Virus record (IMG/VR): IMGVR_UViG_3300027668_000008 | Coordinates: 242,715 to 306,714 of that record | Direction: 5' to 3' (one strand) | From: a virus | Length of the DNA: 64,000 nt | Part shown: in pieces, positions 34,794-43,809 of the stretch | Numbering within the stretch: position 1 is the stretch's first letter | Layout: every line of letters starts with the position of its first letter | Made by a program: the position numbers and the translations under genes | Notes under the pieces: model-generated | The model's database searches: none | Seen by the model: the letters and a program-made list of their open reading frames with translations, nothing else | Told to the model about the DNA's origin: nothing

Positions 34794-35156
34794 ATGAATA
34801 ATCTAGACACAATTTTCGATAAATCAAAGTATATCGCAGTTCAGCAAAACCAACTGCAACTTCTAAAAGAACTTATCAAAGAGAAGCTCACCGTTGGTCA
34901 CCATGGCGGACTGTTTTATATTAACAGTGAGCTTTTAAACTTTTTAGACTTACTAGAACGTTCAGACTATGACTCAGCAGTTGTAGACGACATGAACGGC
35001 AATCCCACTGAAATTCCAAACGTAAAAGAATTTAAAGCAACCTGCATGGAAAAGTATGCTCAAGAGCAGAACAATGCACTAGCAGAAATAAGACGACTAC
35101 GAAAAGCAAGGACAGTTCAAGAGTTAGTACAGTATGACTTCAACGAAGAAAACTAA
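34794..35156 (+). CDS. Conserved marine-phage protein, unknown function
   Basis: A 120-residue, mostly helical protein. It has FYINSELLNFLDLLERSDYD in the middle and a C-terminal charged helix (MEKYAQEQNNALAEIRRLRKA) that could form a coiled coil. Proteins of this kind follow fibre genes in marine T4-like phages; no function is known to me. It is the first gene after the promoter/terminator switch and has AATAGGAAAC as ribosome binding site. Its 3' end overlaps the next gene by 23 bases. Confidence 0.6.
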   Translation: MNNLDTIFDKSKYIAVQQNQLQLLKELIKEKLTVGHHGGLFYINSELLNFLDLLERSDYDSAVVDDMNGNPTEIPNVKEFKATCMEKYAQEQNNALAEIRRLRKARTVQELVQYDFNEEN

Positions 35157-35970
35157 TGGAATTCTTCTCTTTGCAAAAAACAATAAAGACTTTAATTATA
35201 TAAAACAAGCACAAGTCTCGGCTATGTTAGCCAAGCATTATCTAAATGTTCCTGTAGCAATAGTAACAAGTGTAGATGAATGTTCAGAAGACCTTTCGAT
35301 GTTTGATGTCGTTATTGATTGGAAAGCAAAAGTAGAAGAAATAAACCTCAGACCAATGTACGTGGACGGTAAGTTCAAGCCCGTGCAATGGCATAATCTC
35401 GATAGACTAACTGCATATGAGTTATCTCCTTTCGACGAAACAATCCTAATAGACACAGACTACTTAATACAAAATGATGTGTTAAACGCAGTATGGGGTA
35501 ATATAGAACCTATGCTAATGAATACGCATACACGGATACCTGCTAAACATCAACAACACGTTTACGAACTTGTTGTACAAGACGGTTTCCCTAAAGTACA
35601 TTGGTTTACAGTTATGTACTTTCGTAAGTGTCAAGCAACTGAAGATTGGTTTAATGTTGCAAAGTATGTTAGAGAGAACTACGACTTTTATAAAAATACA
35701 TTTAGAATTCCGTATCAATACTTTCGTAATGATATAACTGCCGCGATTGCAAGTCATTTAATTGGCGGCTTTAGAGATGACTATATTAAACCTTTGCCTA
35801 TTAGACAGATCAATAGTTTTAATATGGAAAAGATATTGCAGGTTAAAAAAGATTCAATACTAATAGAAACAGAAACAATACCAGTACTAATGAAGAATAC
35901 AAATGTACATATGCTGAATAAACAATCCATTGAAGAACACTACGATACATTTATGGAGATATATTCATGA
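35134..35970 (+). CDS. GT-A-like glycosyltransferase 1
   Basis: A 278-residue protein with a Rossmann-like start (NGILLFAKNNKDFNYIKQAQVSAMLAKHY), a nucleotide-sugar-type middle (WHNLDRLTAYELSPFDETILIDTDYLI) and the metal-binding DxD-type motif Asp107-Thr-Asp109. That is the layout of retaining or inverting GT-A transferases using NDP-sugars. No membrane segment is seen, so it would be cytoplasmic. It is followed, with a 4-base overlap (ATGA), by a gene of the same design. Sugar donor and acceptor cannot be deduced. Confidence 0.65.
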   Translation: MTSTKKTNGILLFAKNNKDFNYIKQAQVSAMLAKHYLNVPVAIVTSVDECSEDLSMFDVVIDWKAKVEEINLRPMYVDGKFKPVQWHNLDRLTAYELSPFDETILIDTDYLIQNDVLNAVWGNIEPMLMNTHTRIPAKHQQHVYELVVQDGFPKVHWFTVMYFRKCQATEDWFNVAKYVRENYDFYKNTFRIPYQYFRNDITAAIASHLIGGFRDDYIKPLPIRQINSFNMEKILQVKKDSILIETETIPVLMKNTNVHMLNKQSIEEHYDTFMEIYS

Positions 35971-36830
35971 GCAGAGGTTATTTTACATTCGCACAGTATA
36001 GTGAAAAGTTTGGGGACTATCCCCGAATGGCATATGCATTAGCATTAAGCCTTAAAGCAAGTCAAACAAAAGGGCCCAGTGACTTAACTGTCGGTATGAC
36101 AGAGGACGATTTGAAAAAGTTACCTAAGCATTATCTCGATGTTTTTAACGTAGAGATTATCCCCTGGACAGACGAAGCAATAATGCACAACTGGAAGTTG
36201 CAAAATGAGTGGAAGGCTTATCATATGACCCCGTATGATGAAACTATTAAACTCGATGCAGATATGCTCTTTACTGTTGACGTGGACTACTATTGGGAAA
36301 TAGCGAAAGCAAGAAACTTTCCGATAGCAGTCTGCGACACTATACATACTTTTAGAGATGTTGTAGGAGATGATTCATATTATAGACAAGGGTTTAAAGA
36401 TAATCAATTCTATAATGCCTACAGTGCTTTAACTTACTTTGCTAAAAGTAACGAAGCATTAACGTTCTTTAATCAAGTAGAAGACATTTATAGACATTGG
36501 GACAAATACGCAAACAACTTTATGCGAATTAATCCCAATGAAGTTGCATACACTGATGAAGTGTATGGCATGGCTATTAGATTACTAGGGTGGCAAGACA
36601 AAGTCAGACCACCAAAGTCATTTAGTTTTGTACATATGAAAAGTAAATGTCAAGGACTATTGGATTATTCAATAAGAGATGAGAACTGGACAGATTATTT
36701 AGACGGACAATATAATGAAGAAGGTATGTGGATTAATAACTATTACCAAACAAAGCCAGTGCATTATGTAATGAAGTCTTGGTGTACAGATGAATTAATT
36801 AAAACACTAGAAAAACAAGCAGGAGTATAA
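35967..36830 (+). CDS. GT-A-like glycosyltransferase 2
   Basis: A 287-residue protein of the same general plan as the preceding gene: an N-terminal segment with FAQYSEKFGDYPRMAYALALSLK, then WKAYHMTPYDETIKLDADMLF carrying Asp97-Ala-Asp99. The shared pattern PYDETIKLDAD / PFDETILIDTD indicates distant paralogy. The C-terminal part has a YTDEVYGMAIRLLGWQDKV helix and an aromatic tail. It overlaps the preceding gene by 4 bases and abuts the next by a shared A. A transferase role is inferred from the DxD context. Confidence 0.65.
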   Translation: MSRGYFTFAQYSEKFGDYPRMAYALALSLKASQTKGPSDLTVGMTEDDLKKLPKHYLDVFNVEIIPWTDEAIMHNWKLQNEWKAYHMTPYDETIKLDADMLFTVDVDYYWEIAKARNFPIAVCDTIHTFRDVVGDDSYYRQGFKDNQFYNAYSALTYFAKSNEALTFFNQVEDIYRHWDKYANNFMRINPNEVAYTDEVYGMAIRLLGWQDKVRPPKSFSFVHMKSKCQGLLDYSIRDENWTDYLDGQYNEEGMWINNYYQTKPVHYVMKSWCTDELIKTLEKQAGV

Positions 36831-37399
36831 TGTCAGACTTTACAGATTTATCATTTAACCAGTTAATGGAAGAACACTTTGGTGCATTAAAACCGCAACA
36901 GCCTGAGACTAAGTTTTATCTATGGTTTGATTTGTTTGGTAAGATATTAACTATGTCTAATCAAACACAAGAGGAAATGAAGGACGAATCCTTTATTAAC
37001 ATTAGTAAAGAACAGTTTTTAGAGTTGCAAGATGTAAACTTAAATAACTTTATTGTAGATAAAGAAACAGAAACAATAGTCGATATCAGTGCCTCGTTTG
37101 CTAATAATAATTCTAAGTTAAATAAAATCGACCCTACGTTATGGAACAAAGATCGTTTAGTAACACTACAGTTTAATAAAGAAACAAGAACATTAAAAGT
37201 TAAAGTTAATACTATGTTACCTGCTAAAAGAAAATTATGGGTTGTTCCAAAAGGTAATTATATGATTATACTTGCTGAACTTGAATTGCATTCTGCAGTT
37301 GAAGAAGATATACACATTAAAGAATATAAAAACATTGATAGTATTGAGATTGTCACAGAGTCGGACTTGAATATCTTTACTGCTTTTAAGGAACTATAA
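36830..37399 (+). CDS. Protein of unknown function in the glycosyltransferase cluster
   Basis: A 189-residue acidic protein. I do not recognise the family. It has an aromatic patch KFYLWFDLFGKILTMSN at residues 28-44 and a basic beta segment (RTLKVKVNTMLPAKRKLWVVPKGNYMIILAELELH) in the last third. No signal peptide, membrane span or catalytic motif is visible. TAATG overlap with the upstream gene and a 1-base gap to the next indicate translation within the operon. Confidence 0.5.
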   Translation: MSDFTDLSFNQLMEEHFGALKPQQPETKFYLWFDLFGKILTMSNQTQEEMKDESFINISKEQFLELQDVNLNNFIVDKETETIVDISASFANNNSKLNKIDPTLWNKDRLVTLQFNKETRTLKVKVNTMLPAKRKLWVVPKGNYMIILAELELHSAVEEDIHIKEYKNIDSIEIVTESDLNIFTAFKEL

Positions 37400-37400
37400 T

Positions 37401-38336
37401 ATGAAACAAACTTATCCAATGAGTGACTTCGACGTTGTATACATTAGTTATGACGAACCTAACGCAGAGAAGAACTGGGCAGACTTGTTAAGCAAGTGTC
37501 CATGGGCAAAACGTGTACAAGGTGTTAAAGGCTTTGATGCGGCACATAACGAAGCAGGCAGAATTGCAACCAAACGTCGACTAGTTACAGTAGACGGTGA
37601 CAATATAGTACACGCAGACTTCTTTAAACAAACTATTGAGATTGACGAAGAAGAACAAGCAGACTATATCTTTAGTTGGTGTGGACATAATATTATTAAT
37701 AGTTTAGCATACGGTAACGGCGGACTTAAACTATGGCCCAAGCACATTATTGAAAACATGAACAGTCATGAGAATGATGCAAGTGAAGACGGTGCTCATA
37801 GTGTAGACTTTTGTTGGATGCTAACGTATTACCAGATGGCAGATACATTTAGTGATGTATGTATTAACGCAACGCCTGAACAAGCATACAGAGGCGGCTT
37901 TAGAGAAGGTGTCAAGATGAGTTTAGATAAAGGTATACTTCCTCCACGTAACAAATTCCTAACACAAAATCATATAAAGAACTTACAACGTTTAAGTGTT
38001 TGGTGTAGTGTTGGTGCTGATGTGGACAACGGTGATTGGGCCTTACTAGGGGCCAGAGAAGCCGTATGCTTAACGAACTTAGATGATTGGGATCATACTC
38101 ACATCGCGGACTATGAATATATGCAACCGTTTGTTAAAGATAAATTAATTGCATATGCTGATACAGATAAACGTCAACAAGCATTTAAACACTTTGGTGA
38201 CAGATTAAGAAATGAACTACACTTTAGAGTTGCTGACTTGGATGCAGATGCAAGTATATGGTTTAAAAGTGTTTATCAAAACCCAAAACGTTTTGGCGTA
38301 ATGATAACAGAACAAGAAGCAGATAAAAAGAAATGA
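37401..38336 (+). CDS. GT-A-like protein of the EPNA(E/D)xxW family, copy 1
   Basis: A 311-residue protein starting FDVVYISYDEPNAEKNWADL, followed by CPWAKRVQGVKGFDAAHNEAG and VTVDGDN with Asp65-Gly-Asp67 as a DxD-type metal motif. This arrangement is typical of small GT-A-fold transferases in marine phages. A second copy with the same order of motifs is at 55208-55879. The C-terminal 100 residues, absent from the second copy, include WALLGAREAVCLTNLDDWD. It overlaps the next gene by 4 bases. Confidence 0.62.
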   Translation: MKQTYPMSDFDVVYISYDEPNAEKNWADLLSKCPWAKRVQGVKGFDAAHNEAGRIATKRRLVTVDGDNIVHADFFKQTIEIDEEEQADYIFSWCGHNIINSLAYGNGGLKLWPKHIIENMNSHENDASEDGAHSVDFCWMLTYYQMADTFSDVCINATPEQAYRGGFREGVKMSLDKGILPPRNKFLTQNHIKNLQRLSVWCSVGADVDNGDWALLGAREAVCLTNLDDWDHTHIADYEYMQPFVKDKLIAYADTDKRQQAFKHFGDRLRNELHFRVADLDADASIWFKSVYQNPKRFGVMITEQEADKKK

Positions 38337-38788
38337 TTCGTATAGCACACAGAGGTAACACAACAGGTCCTAATCCGTTAATGGAAAACAAACCTGAGTA
38401 CTTGCTACAAGCAGTTAACGATGGGTACGACTGTGAAGTTGATGTATGGCTTATAGATAATGAGATTTGGTTAGGGCATGACAGACCGGATTACAAAGTT
38501 GACAAAGAGTTTATCAGCAATCCAAGATTTTGGAATCATGCAAAGAATTTAAATGCATTACACTATATGTTAGAAAACAACATACATTGTTTTTGGCACG
38601 AGGGCGATGAGAGAACTCTAACTAGTAAAGGATACATATGGACGTACCCTTATAAAGAAGTAACTGAGAAAAGTATTATTTGTTTACAGCACGAGTTAGA
38701 TGTTGCTCCACAAGGGTGTTTAGGTATATGCTCCGATTGGCCTAACGATCAAAATGACGTTCACAACATCGAAGGATACCCTGTATGA
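38333..38788 (+). CDS. Short glycerophosphodiester phosphodiesterase-like protein
   Basis: A 151-residue protein with the GDPD active-site pattern: IAHRG (His6-Arg7), CEVDVW (Glu35 and Asp37) and LGHD (His49). In the family these residues bind metal and hydrolyse glycerophosphodiesters to glycerol-3-phosphate and an alcohol. Typical GDPDs have about 240 residues, so the barrel is shortened, as in several phage versions. The presence of a TagD-like cytidylyltransferase 20 kb downstream makes glycerol-phosphate chemistry conceivable. Overlaps at both ends (ATGA) place it firmly in the operon. Confidence 0.7.
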   Translation: MIRIAHRGNTTGPNPLMENKPEYLLQAVNDGYDCEVDVWLIDNEIWLGHDRPDYKVDKEFISNPRFWNHAKNLNALHYMLENNIHCFWHEGDERTLTSKGYIWTYPYKEVTEKSIICLQHELDVAPQGCLGICSDWPNDQNDVHNIEGYPV

Positions 38789-39033
38789 AAATAAGATACT
38801 ACAAAGATATAGATGGTTTCAGATGGATAGGGTTTCTACTTGCAATGGCAAGTGCGTTTATACTATCCGGAGGTGATGCACATTTACAATGGGCTGGCTG
38901 GGGAATTGCTTTAGTTAGTTGTAGTATATGGGTATACATTGGATACCAGGATAGAGACACACCGAGAACATTAATGGAACTCATGTATTTAATATTAGCA
39001 ATACGTGGAGTTTGGAATTGGATTGGAGTATAA
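38785..39033 (+). CDS. Small membrane protein, three predicted spans
   Basis: An 82-residue hydrophobic protein with spans at about residues 14-30 (IGFLLAMASAFILSGG), 35-52 (WAGWGIALVSCSIWVYIG) and 62-80. The arrangement, with a conserved GWxxxxxxxxIWVYIGY segment, is similar to the 75-residue protein at 56766-56993, suggesting the same small family. The role is unknown; close coupling to glycan genes suggests an envelope function, which is inference only. Confidence 0.55.
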   Translation: MKIRYYKDIDGFRWIGFLLAMASAFILSGGDAHLQWAGWGIALVSCSIWVYIGYQDRDTPRTLMELMYLILAIRGVWNWIGV

Positions 39034-39034
39034 A

Positions 39035-39772
39035 ATGAAAATAGCAATCTGCCTAAGCGGACAATTAAGATCAAGTTGGAGAAAATGTATTCCAACATTT
39101 AAAGATATATTTAAAGAACATGAGGTACATTATTTTGGACACACATGGAAAACTAGAAGTGCTCCTAATTTTGTTAAAGTAACAAAAGGGATTAGTGACG
39201 TCGAAGAAGTTACAAACAATGAAGTACAAGAACTTCGTAGAGAACTTCCTGGTATTAATTTACTTGTACAAAAAGATATCGAATTTGAAGCAGGGCTTGA
39301 CCAAGCATTACATGATGTAAATTACCAAAGTCAATTCTATGGTGTAAAGGTAGCGGCACACTTAAAAAAGAGATACGAAATAGAAAACAATAGTAACTTT
39401 GATTTAGTTGTTAGATTACGTTGGGACACCATGTTTGATGAAGATTGGCAAGTACCTGAACCTAAGAAAGATACACTACAAGTTATACACTTAGGTTTCG
39501 AACAAGGTAATCACAGAAGTCGTTGTGGAGACTTATACTGGCAAGGACCAACAGATGTATATGATATTGCTTGTGATTTTTACAGTCACTTTCACAGACA
39601 TCCTAAAGAGTTTTTTGAAATGCCAGAGATGTTACACTACGGACCTGAACACGTTTTTATGTATTACTTAAAAGAATGTAACTTAAACTTGGAACAAATA
39701 TTTCCACCAATTAAGTTAGTTAGACCTAAACAAGAGCATATGACAGGCGGAGGCGATTATGAAACACTTTAA
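39035..39772 (+). CDS. Glycosyltransferase-like protein with LSGQLR start, copy 1
   Basis: Start chosen at ATG 39035, 2 bases after the upstream stop, because the protein then begins MKIAICLSGQLRSSWRKC, a form shared with the neighbour. An upstream ATG at 39005 would add ten unrelated residues. The 245-residue protein continues with HYFGHTWKT and a central VVRLRWDTMFD, a pattern found in uncharacterised GT-A-like proteins of phages and algal giant viruses. The gene overlaps its paralogue by 14 bases. Transferase activity is likely but not shown. Confidence 0.6.
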   Translation: MKIAICLSGQLRSSWRKCIPTFKDIFKEHEVHYFGHTWKTRSAPNFVKVTKGISDVEEVTNNEVQELRRELPGINLLVQKDIEFEAGLDQALHDVNYQSQFYGVKVAAHLKKRYEIENNSNFDLVVRLRWDTMFDEDWQVPEPKKDTLQVIHLGFEQGNHRSRCGDLYWQGPTDVYDIACDFYSHFHRHPKEFFEMPEMLHYGPEHVFMYYLKECNLNLEQIFPPIKLVRPKQEHMTGGGDYETL

Positions 39773-40523
39773 TACAGATACCGAACGTACTGCAATATGT
39801 TTTAGTGGCGAACTTAGAACTTTTAAAGTTGCGATGCCACGTATACTTGATTACTTTAGAGATACACCTGCAGACATTTATTGCCACACATGGACAACTT
39901 CCGGTGATAAACTTCATAAGAAACAAGACTTTGATTTACTAGAGGAAATGATTGATAACAGTGTACATAACTTTGTTGATATGGAATATCAAACATCTAT
40001 TAATCATGCAGGACCGTTTGGCAATATGCTTTACAGCATACAAAAGGCTAATTTTAATAAGTGTAAAACAGAAGTACGCAATAACTTTAGATACGACAAA
40101 GTAATTAAATGTAGGTACGATATGCTAGTGCCAAGTGGAAAAACATTCGGCAATAGACAAATAGAAGATAGAAGTATATACTACAGTATTGGCAACAGAG
40201 GATTAGTACCTAACGACTTTGGCAAGCATGGATTAAGTGATATTATATTCTGGGGCGACAGTCCTAGTATGGATATTGCTTGTGATACATATCGTTATTA
40301 TAATTGGGAAACATTCCCTCTAGCACTTAAACTGCAAAGTGGTTACACAATAGATCCAGGTGATAGTATGTTAAGTCCGGGTACATTAATATACCAACAA
40401 GCATTGAAACGAAATATTAAAATGGTACAAATTGTTCCACAGTTAATGGAAACACTTTGGAGAACCAATGTAGAAGATTTAGATCCAGATATACAATTTA
40501 ATGAAATAAAGGCGGCTTATTAA
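39759..40523 (+). CDS. Glycosyltransferase-like protein with FSGELR start, copy 2
   Basis: A 254-residue protein whose first 40 residues (ICFSGELRTFKVAMPRILDYFRDTPADIYCHTW) align with the preceding gene. Both then have a long helical part and a VIKCRYDMLV / VVRLRWDTMF strand with an acidic residue, where GT-A enzymes hold their metal site. The two form a tandem duplication that has diverged strongly. The ATG of the following SGNH-like gene shares the final A of its stop. Confidence 0.6.
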   Translation: MKHFNTDTERTAICFSGELRTFKVAMPRILDYFRDTPADIYCHTWTTSGDKLHKKQDFDLLEEMIDNSVHNFVDMEYQTSINHAGPFGNMLYSIQKANFNKCKTEVRNNFRYDKVIKCRYDMLVPSGKTFGNRQIEDRSIYYSIGNRGLVPNDFGKHGLSDIIFWGDSPSMDIACDTYRYYNWETFPLALKLQSGYTIDPGDSMLSPGTLIYQQALKRNIKMVQIVPQLMETLWRTNVEDLDPDIQFNEIKAAY

Positions 40524-41395
40524 TGCACCTATTAACAACAGGAGACAGTTGGACATTCGGAAGTGAGATACGTGACCCTGCTTTACCAGACACCGTAAGT
40601 GATTGGGATCCAGAGAATAATGAATACCGTATTCCTAAAATATGGCCTACTATGTTAAAAGATATGATTAAGGCAGATGACCTTACTAACATATCTTATC
40701 CAGCGGCAAGTAATGACAGGATCGTAAGAACAACAATGAGTTGGATTACTGAAAACTATATTAAGCCAGGATTAAAACCGGAAGGTGAACTATTTGTTGT
40801 AGTAGGATTAACAAGTCCTGAACGTAAAGACTTTTATTACAAAGATCCAGTAGATGAACATAACGGGTCTGGTTGGACTACTATATGGCCCAATCAAACT
40901 AACCACCCATATATGCAAAGAGGTATGCAACCTTTCTTTGATAACTACCGGATGTATTTGTGGAACGAAGAAGAATACATTAATCGTTATGTACAGCAAG
41001 TACTACAACTAGAAAACTTTTTTAAAGTACACAACATTGACTATATGTTCTTTCAAGCATTTTATAATGTAGACGACACGCAAATATCACAATGGGAAGA
41101 TAAAAACTACGTTAATAGTGAAACAGAAAAGATGACTGTTGGTAATGCTGACCCTCGTTGGAACTTTCATTACAACGGACAAAATGATGGCTGGTTGTGG
41201 GAACAAGTAGACAGTAAGAGATTCTACGGAAAAGATACTGCTCCGCATAGTTTCCATAGTTACATCACTGCACAGGATGTAACAGAATATAATACAAAAG
41301 TTATAACTGGTATGCACCCCAATCAGTATGGGCATATGTTATGGGCTAGAGAACTTAATAGATTCATAAGAGAGAATAAAGTATGCGAAATTTAA
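40523..41395 (+). CDS. SGNH-hydrolase-like protein 1
   Basis: A 290-residue protein with the SGNH signatures: block I TTGDSWTFGSE with nucleophile Ser9, a block III-like stretch near FVVVGLTSPERKDFY, and block V GMHPNQYGHMLW carrying the catalytic acid/His pair position. The family hydrolyses or transfers acyl groups on sugars, lipids or peptidoglycan. Several sibling genes follow in the same operon. No signal peptide is seen, so it would act in the cytoplasm on intermediates or remain in the virion. Overlap with the next gene is 13 bases. Confidence 0.72.
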   Translation: MHLLTTGDSWTFGSEIRDPALPDTVSDWDPENNEYRIPKIWPTMLKDMIKADDLTNISYPAASNDRIVRTTMSWITENYIKPGLKPEGELFVVVGLTSPERKDFYYKDPVDEHNGSGWTTIWPNQTNHPYMQRGMQPFFDNYRMYLWNEEEYINRYVQQVLQLENFFKVHNIDYMFFQAFYNVDDTQISQWEDKNYVNSETEKMTVGNADPRWNFHYNGQNDGWLWEQVDSKRFYGKDTAPHSFHSYITAQDVTEYNTKVITGMHPNQYGHMLWARELNRFIRENKVCEI

Positions 41396-42171
41396 TTATA
41401 ACTTGTGGAGATAGTTTTAGTAACGGCAGTGGGTTACCTGACCATGATTCATTTGAGAAGAGTTTCGGTGGACTAACTGCTGAGTATAAAAATGTAGAGC
41501 AAAAGGTATTAGGCAGAAGTGGTTGTTGTAACTTTACTATTTGGTTACAAGTTAAACACGCAGTTGAGCGAATGACTGTGGGCAACAACAAACCTTTTGT
41601 TATTATTAGCATGACTAATGCGGCTAGGACAATTTGGTTTAAGCCTGGGCAACAAAAGCCTATGGGAACAGAACCAACAATACAACATTTAAATTATGAA
41701 GACTATCCGCCATACGACAGGTACACACCTGCAGAATATAGAAGACCTATTCCTGTTACAACTGATAATAGTATGCAAAGTGAAACACTACAAAACTTAG
41801 ATAGTTTTTTTGATAGAGATGTTAAGGCAAAATGGGCACAATTTGAAAGACATGAACCAGATGCACGTCTAAGAGTATTAAGGGATTGGGTAGCAGACTT
41901 TTTTAGTTTTGATGTTAAGAATGAATACGACATTGGTATACTTGCACAAGCACATTTGTTAATGCGTACTAACGGCATACCACACGTTTTTATGGGACAC
42001 CAACCAGACTTCGAAAGACTTGTACCTGAAGAGAATTATGCAAACGTTGACTGGGGATATTTTAGTCAAACATACCCTGACACAAGAAACACAGGACATT
42101 GCGATTACGAAGGACATAGACAAGTATTTGAAATAATAAAACCCAAAGTAGACTTTCAATGGCATCGCTAG
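41383..42171 (+). CDS. SGNH-hydrolase-like protein 2
   Basis: A 262-residue protein starting MRNLIITCGDSFSNGSGLPD, with Ser11 as nucleophile in the GDSFSNG block. A strand KPFVIISMTNAAR corresponds to block III, and the C-terminal NTGHCDYEGHRQVFE provides the His region. The middle differs markedly from the first SGNH gene, so the two are old relatives. Overlaps are 13 bases upstream and 13 bases downstream. Confidence 0.68.
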   Translation: MRNLIITCGDSFSNGSGLPDHDSFEKSFGGLTAEYKNVEQKVLGRSGCCNFTIWLQVKHAVERMTVGNNKPFVIISMTNAARTIWFKPGQQKPMGTEPTIQHLNYEDYPPYDRYTPAEYRRPIPVTTDNSMQSETLQNLDSFFDRDVKAKWAQFERHEPDARLRVLRDWVADFFSFDVKNEYDIGILAQAHLLMRTNGIPHVFMGHQPDFERLVPEENYANVDWGYFSQTYPDTRNTGHCDYEGHRQVFEIIKPKVDFQWHR

Positions 42172-42920
42172 TATATAATAAAAATAATCCACAACTGCTA
42201 GAAGACGAAGACGCAGGACAAACTGTTAAGTATCACAGTAGTGATAGTGAGGAATTATATAACAAAAGTGTTGCAGACAATTGGCGTTGGAAAGATGTAA
42301 ACATTGATTACACATTTAATAGTCTTGGTTACAGAACAAAAGAACTTGCAGAATTAGACAAAGACTTTTTACTAACCTTTGGTTGTAGTTACACTGAAGG
42401 TATTGGATTACCTAACAAAAGTATATGGCCCACCAGGCTTGCAAAAGAATTAAATTTAGATTTATACAATGCCGGTAAAGCCGGAAGTGGATTAGACATT
42501 TGTTATTATAATGCATTACTATGGAAGCAACACAAGTTACCATTACCAACACAGGTTGTATTACAGTTACCCGAGCCAACAAGAAAGAGTTGGGGTACTA
42601 CTGAAGACAATGGCATTAGATTAGATGTTAGCAACGGCAGACAAGATGATTGGTGGAAACTTTATCTAACATCAAACGGAGAAATGAATATTAATAATAT
42701 AGCATGGTACCTAGGCTTTAACAATATATGGCAAGCACTAGGTGTTCCTGTTTTAAATATCACTTGGTCACCTTTTCCACATTTAGAGAACTTAGAGTTT
42801 CCATTGCACTATGCCAATATTAAAAGTGATGACTCATTACTGGCTAGAGATAATATGCACAGTGGACCAGAGTGGCATATAAATATTACCAAACGATGCA
42901 AGGAACTATTATGTCAATAA
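42159..42920 (+). CDS. SGNH-hydrolase-like protein 3
   Basis: A 253-residue protein. Unlike its neighbours it has a 65-residue N-terminal extension (with YTFNSLGYRTKELAELDKD) before block I, FLLTFGCSYTEGIGLPN, where Ser replaces the usual GDS as GCSYTEG. The stretch NAGKAGSGLDI fits block II and ARDNMHSGPEWH at the end fits block V. GCSxTxG is common in phage and giant-virus members. Its final codons overlap the ATG of the next SGNH gene. Confidence 0.68.
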   Translation: MASLVYNKNNPQLLEDEDAGQTVKYHSSDSEELYNKSVADNWRWKDVNIDYTFNSLGYRTKELAELDKDFLLTFGCSYTEGIGLPNKSIWPTRLAKELNLDLYNAGKAGSGLDICYYNALLWKQHKLPLPTQVVLQLPEPTRKSWGTTEDNGIRLDVSNGRQDDWWKLYLTSNGEMNINNIAWYLGFNNIWQALGVPVLNITWSPFPHLENLEFPLHYANIKSDDSLLARDNMHSGPEWHINITKRCKELLCQ

Positions 42921-43666
42921 AAACATTATATGCCAACGGAGATAGTTGGACATTTGGACAAGAACTTAAAGATGACATAGCAGATCATTTAGATTACAAG
43001 TTTTATAATACTTGGCCCTGGCACGTTGCACAAGAATTAAACATACCTCAGGTTGTAAATGAAGGACTAGGTGGCGGAAGTAATGACAGAATATTCCGTA
43101 AAACAATAGATTTTGTTAGAAACTATACAGGTAATCCAAAAGAACTATTAGTTATAGTTGCTTGGACAACATATGAACGTGTTGAAATTCCTATTAATGT
43201 TAAACGTAAACACGACAATGGTTATACACAATGGGAAGACGATAGCAACGAGTATGTTAGTGTACTACTGAATAGTCCTATTACAACTAAAACCGGCAAC
43301 AACGACACTGACAGGTTGTTACAAGATTATCATAAGAATCTTACAGTGCTGAATTCAAGTAAGGTAAATAGTATTAAGTTCTTTAACTTACAATGGTTGT
43401 TAAAACAAGTTTGCGAAAACTTAGGTGTTCATTTACAACAAGTATATGCACTAGACAATCCTGAATTTGTAGTAGGTAGTCCCGAAGCAAATAACAAATG
43501 GTTGGATGCAATATCCCCATACCCAGTTAGTTTCAACAGACAACTGATGCAATATGAACATCTTAAGGATGTAAGAGCTCCTGGCAGACACCCCAATGAA
43601 CTAGGACACAAAGAACTTGCAAACACCCTTGTTGCATATTTGCAACATCACATAAACATAAATTAA
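42911..43666 (+). CDS. SGNH-hydrolase-like protein 4
   Basis: ATG 42911 is preferred over 42872 because the protein then opens MSIKTLYANGDSWTFGQELKDD, exactly like the other members, and overlaps the upstream stop by 10 bases. The 251-residue protein has block II NEGLGGGSNDRI, a block III-like LLVIVAWTTYERVE, and block V GRHPNELGHKELA. It is closest to the gene at 44529-45224 (shared LYANGDSWT and VVxxWTTxERxE), so these two are the clearest paralogues in the array. Confidence 0.74.
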   Translation: MSIKTLYANGDSWTFGQELKDDIADHLDYKFYNTWPWHVAQELNIPQVVNEGLGGGSNDRIFRKTIDFVRNYTGNPKELLVIVAWTTYERVEIPINVKRKHDNGYTQWEDDSNEYVSVLLNSPITTKTGNNDTDRLLQDYHKNLTVLNSSKVNSIKFFNLQWLLKQVCENLGVHLQQVYALDNPEFVVGSPEANNKWLDAISPYPVSFNRQLMQYEHLKDVRAPGRHPNELGHKELANTLVAYLQHHININ

Positions 43667-43679
43667 CGGAATTCATAAC

Positions 43680-43802
43680 ATGAAACTTTTAAAGAAAATT
43701 AAACGATGGTTTAATGACATAGTGTATCGAATTAAACTTGAACGTGCTTATCGTAAAAAACTAAAAGAAATAAAGAAAAAAGATCCATACATATACAAGT
43801 AG
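43680..43802 (+). CDS. 40-residue very basic conserved phage peptide
   Basis: ATG at 43680 follows an ACGGAATTC leader; TAG is at 43800-43802. The peptide begins KLLKKIKRWFND and ends KKKDPYIYK, with about 17 Lys/Arg residues in 40. Short proteins ending in DPxIYK are common in marine T4-like phages, which supports it as a real gene. Nucleic-acid or membrane binding is possible; the function is unknown. Confidence 0.65.
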   Translation: MKLLKKIKRWFNDIVYRIKLERAYRKKLKEIKKKDPYIYK

Positions 43803-43809
43803 GAAATCA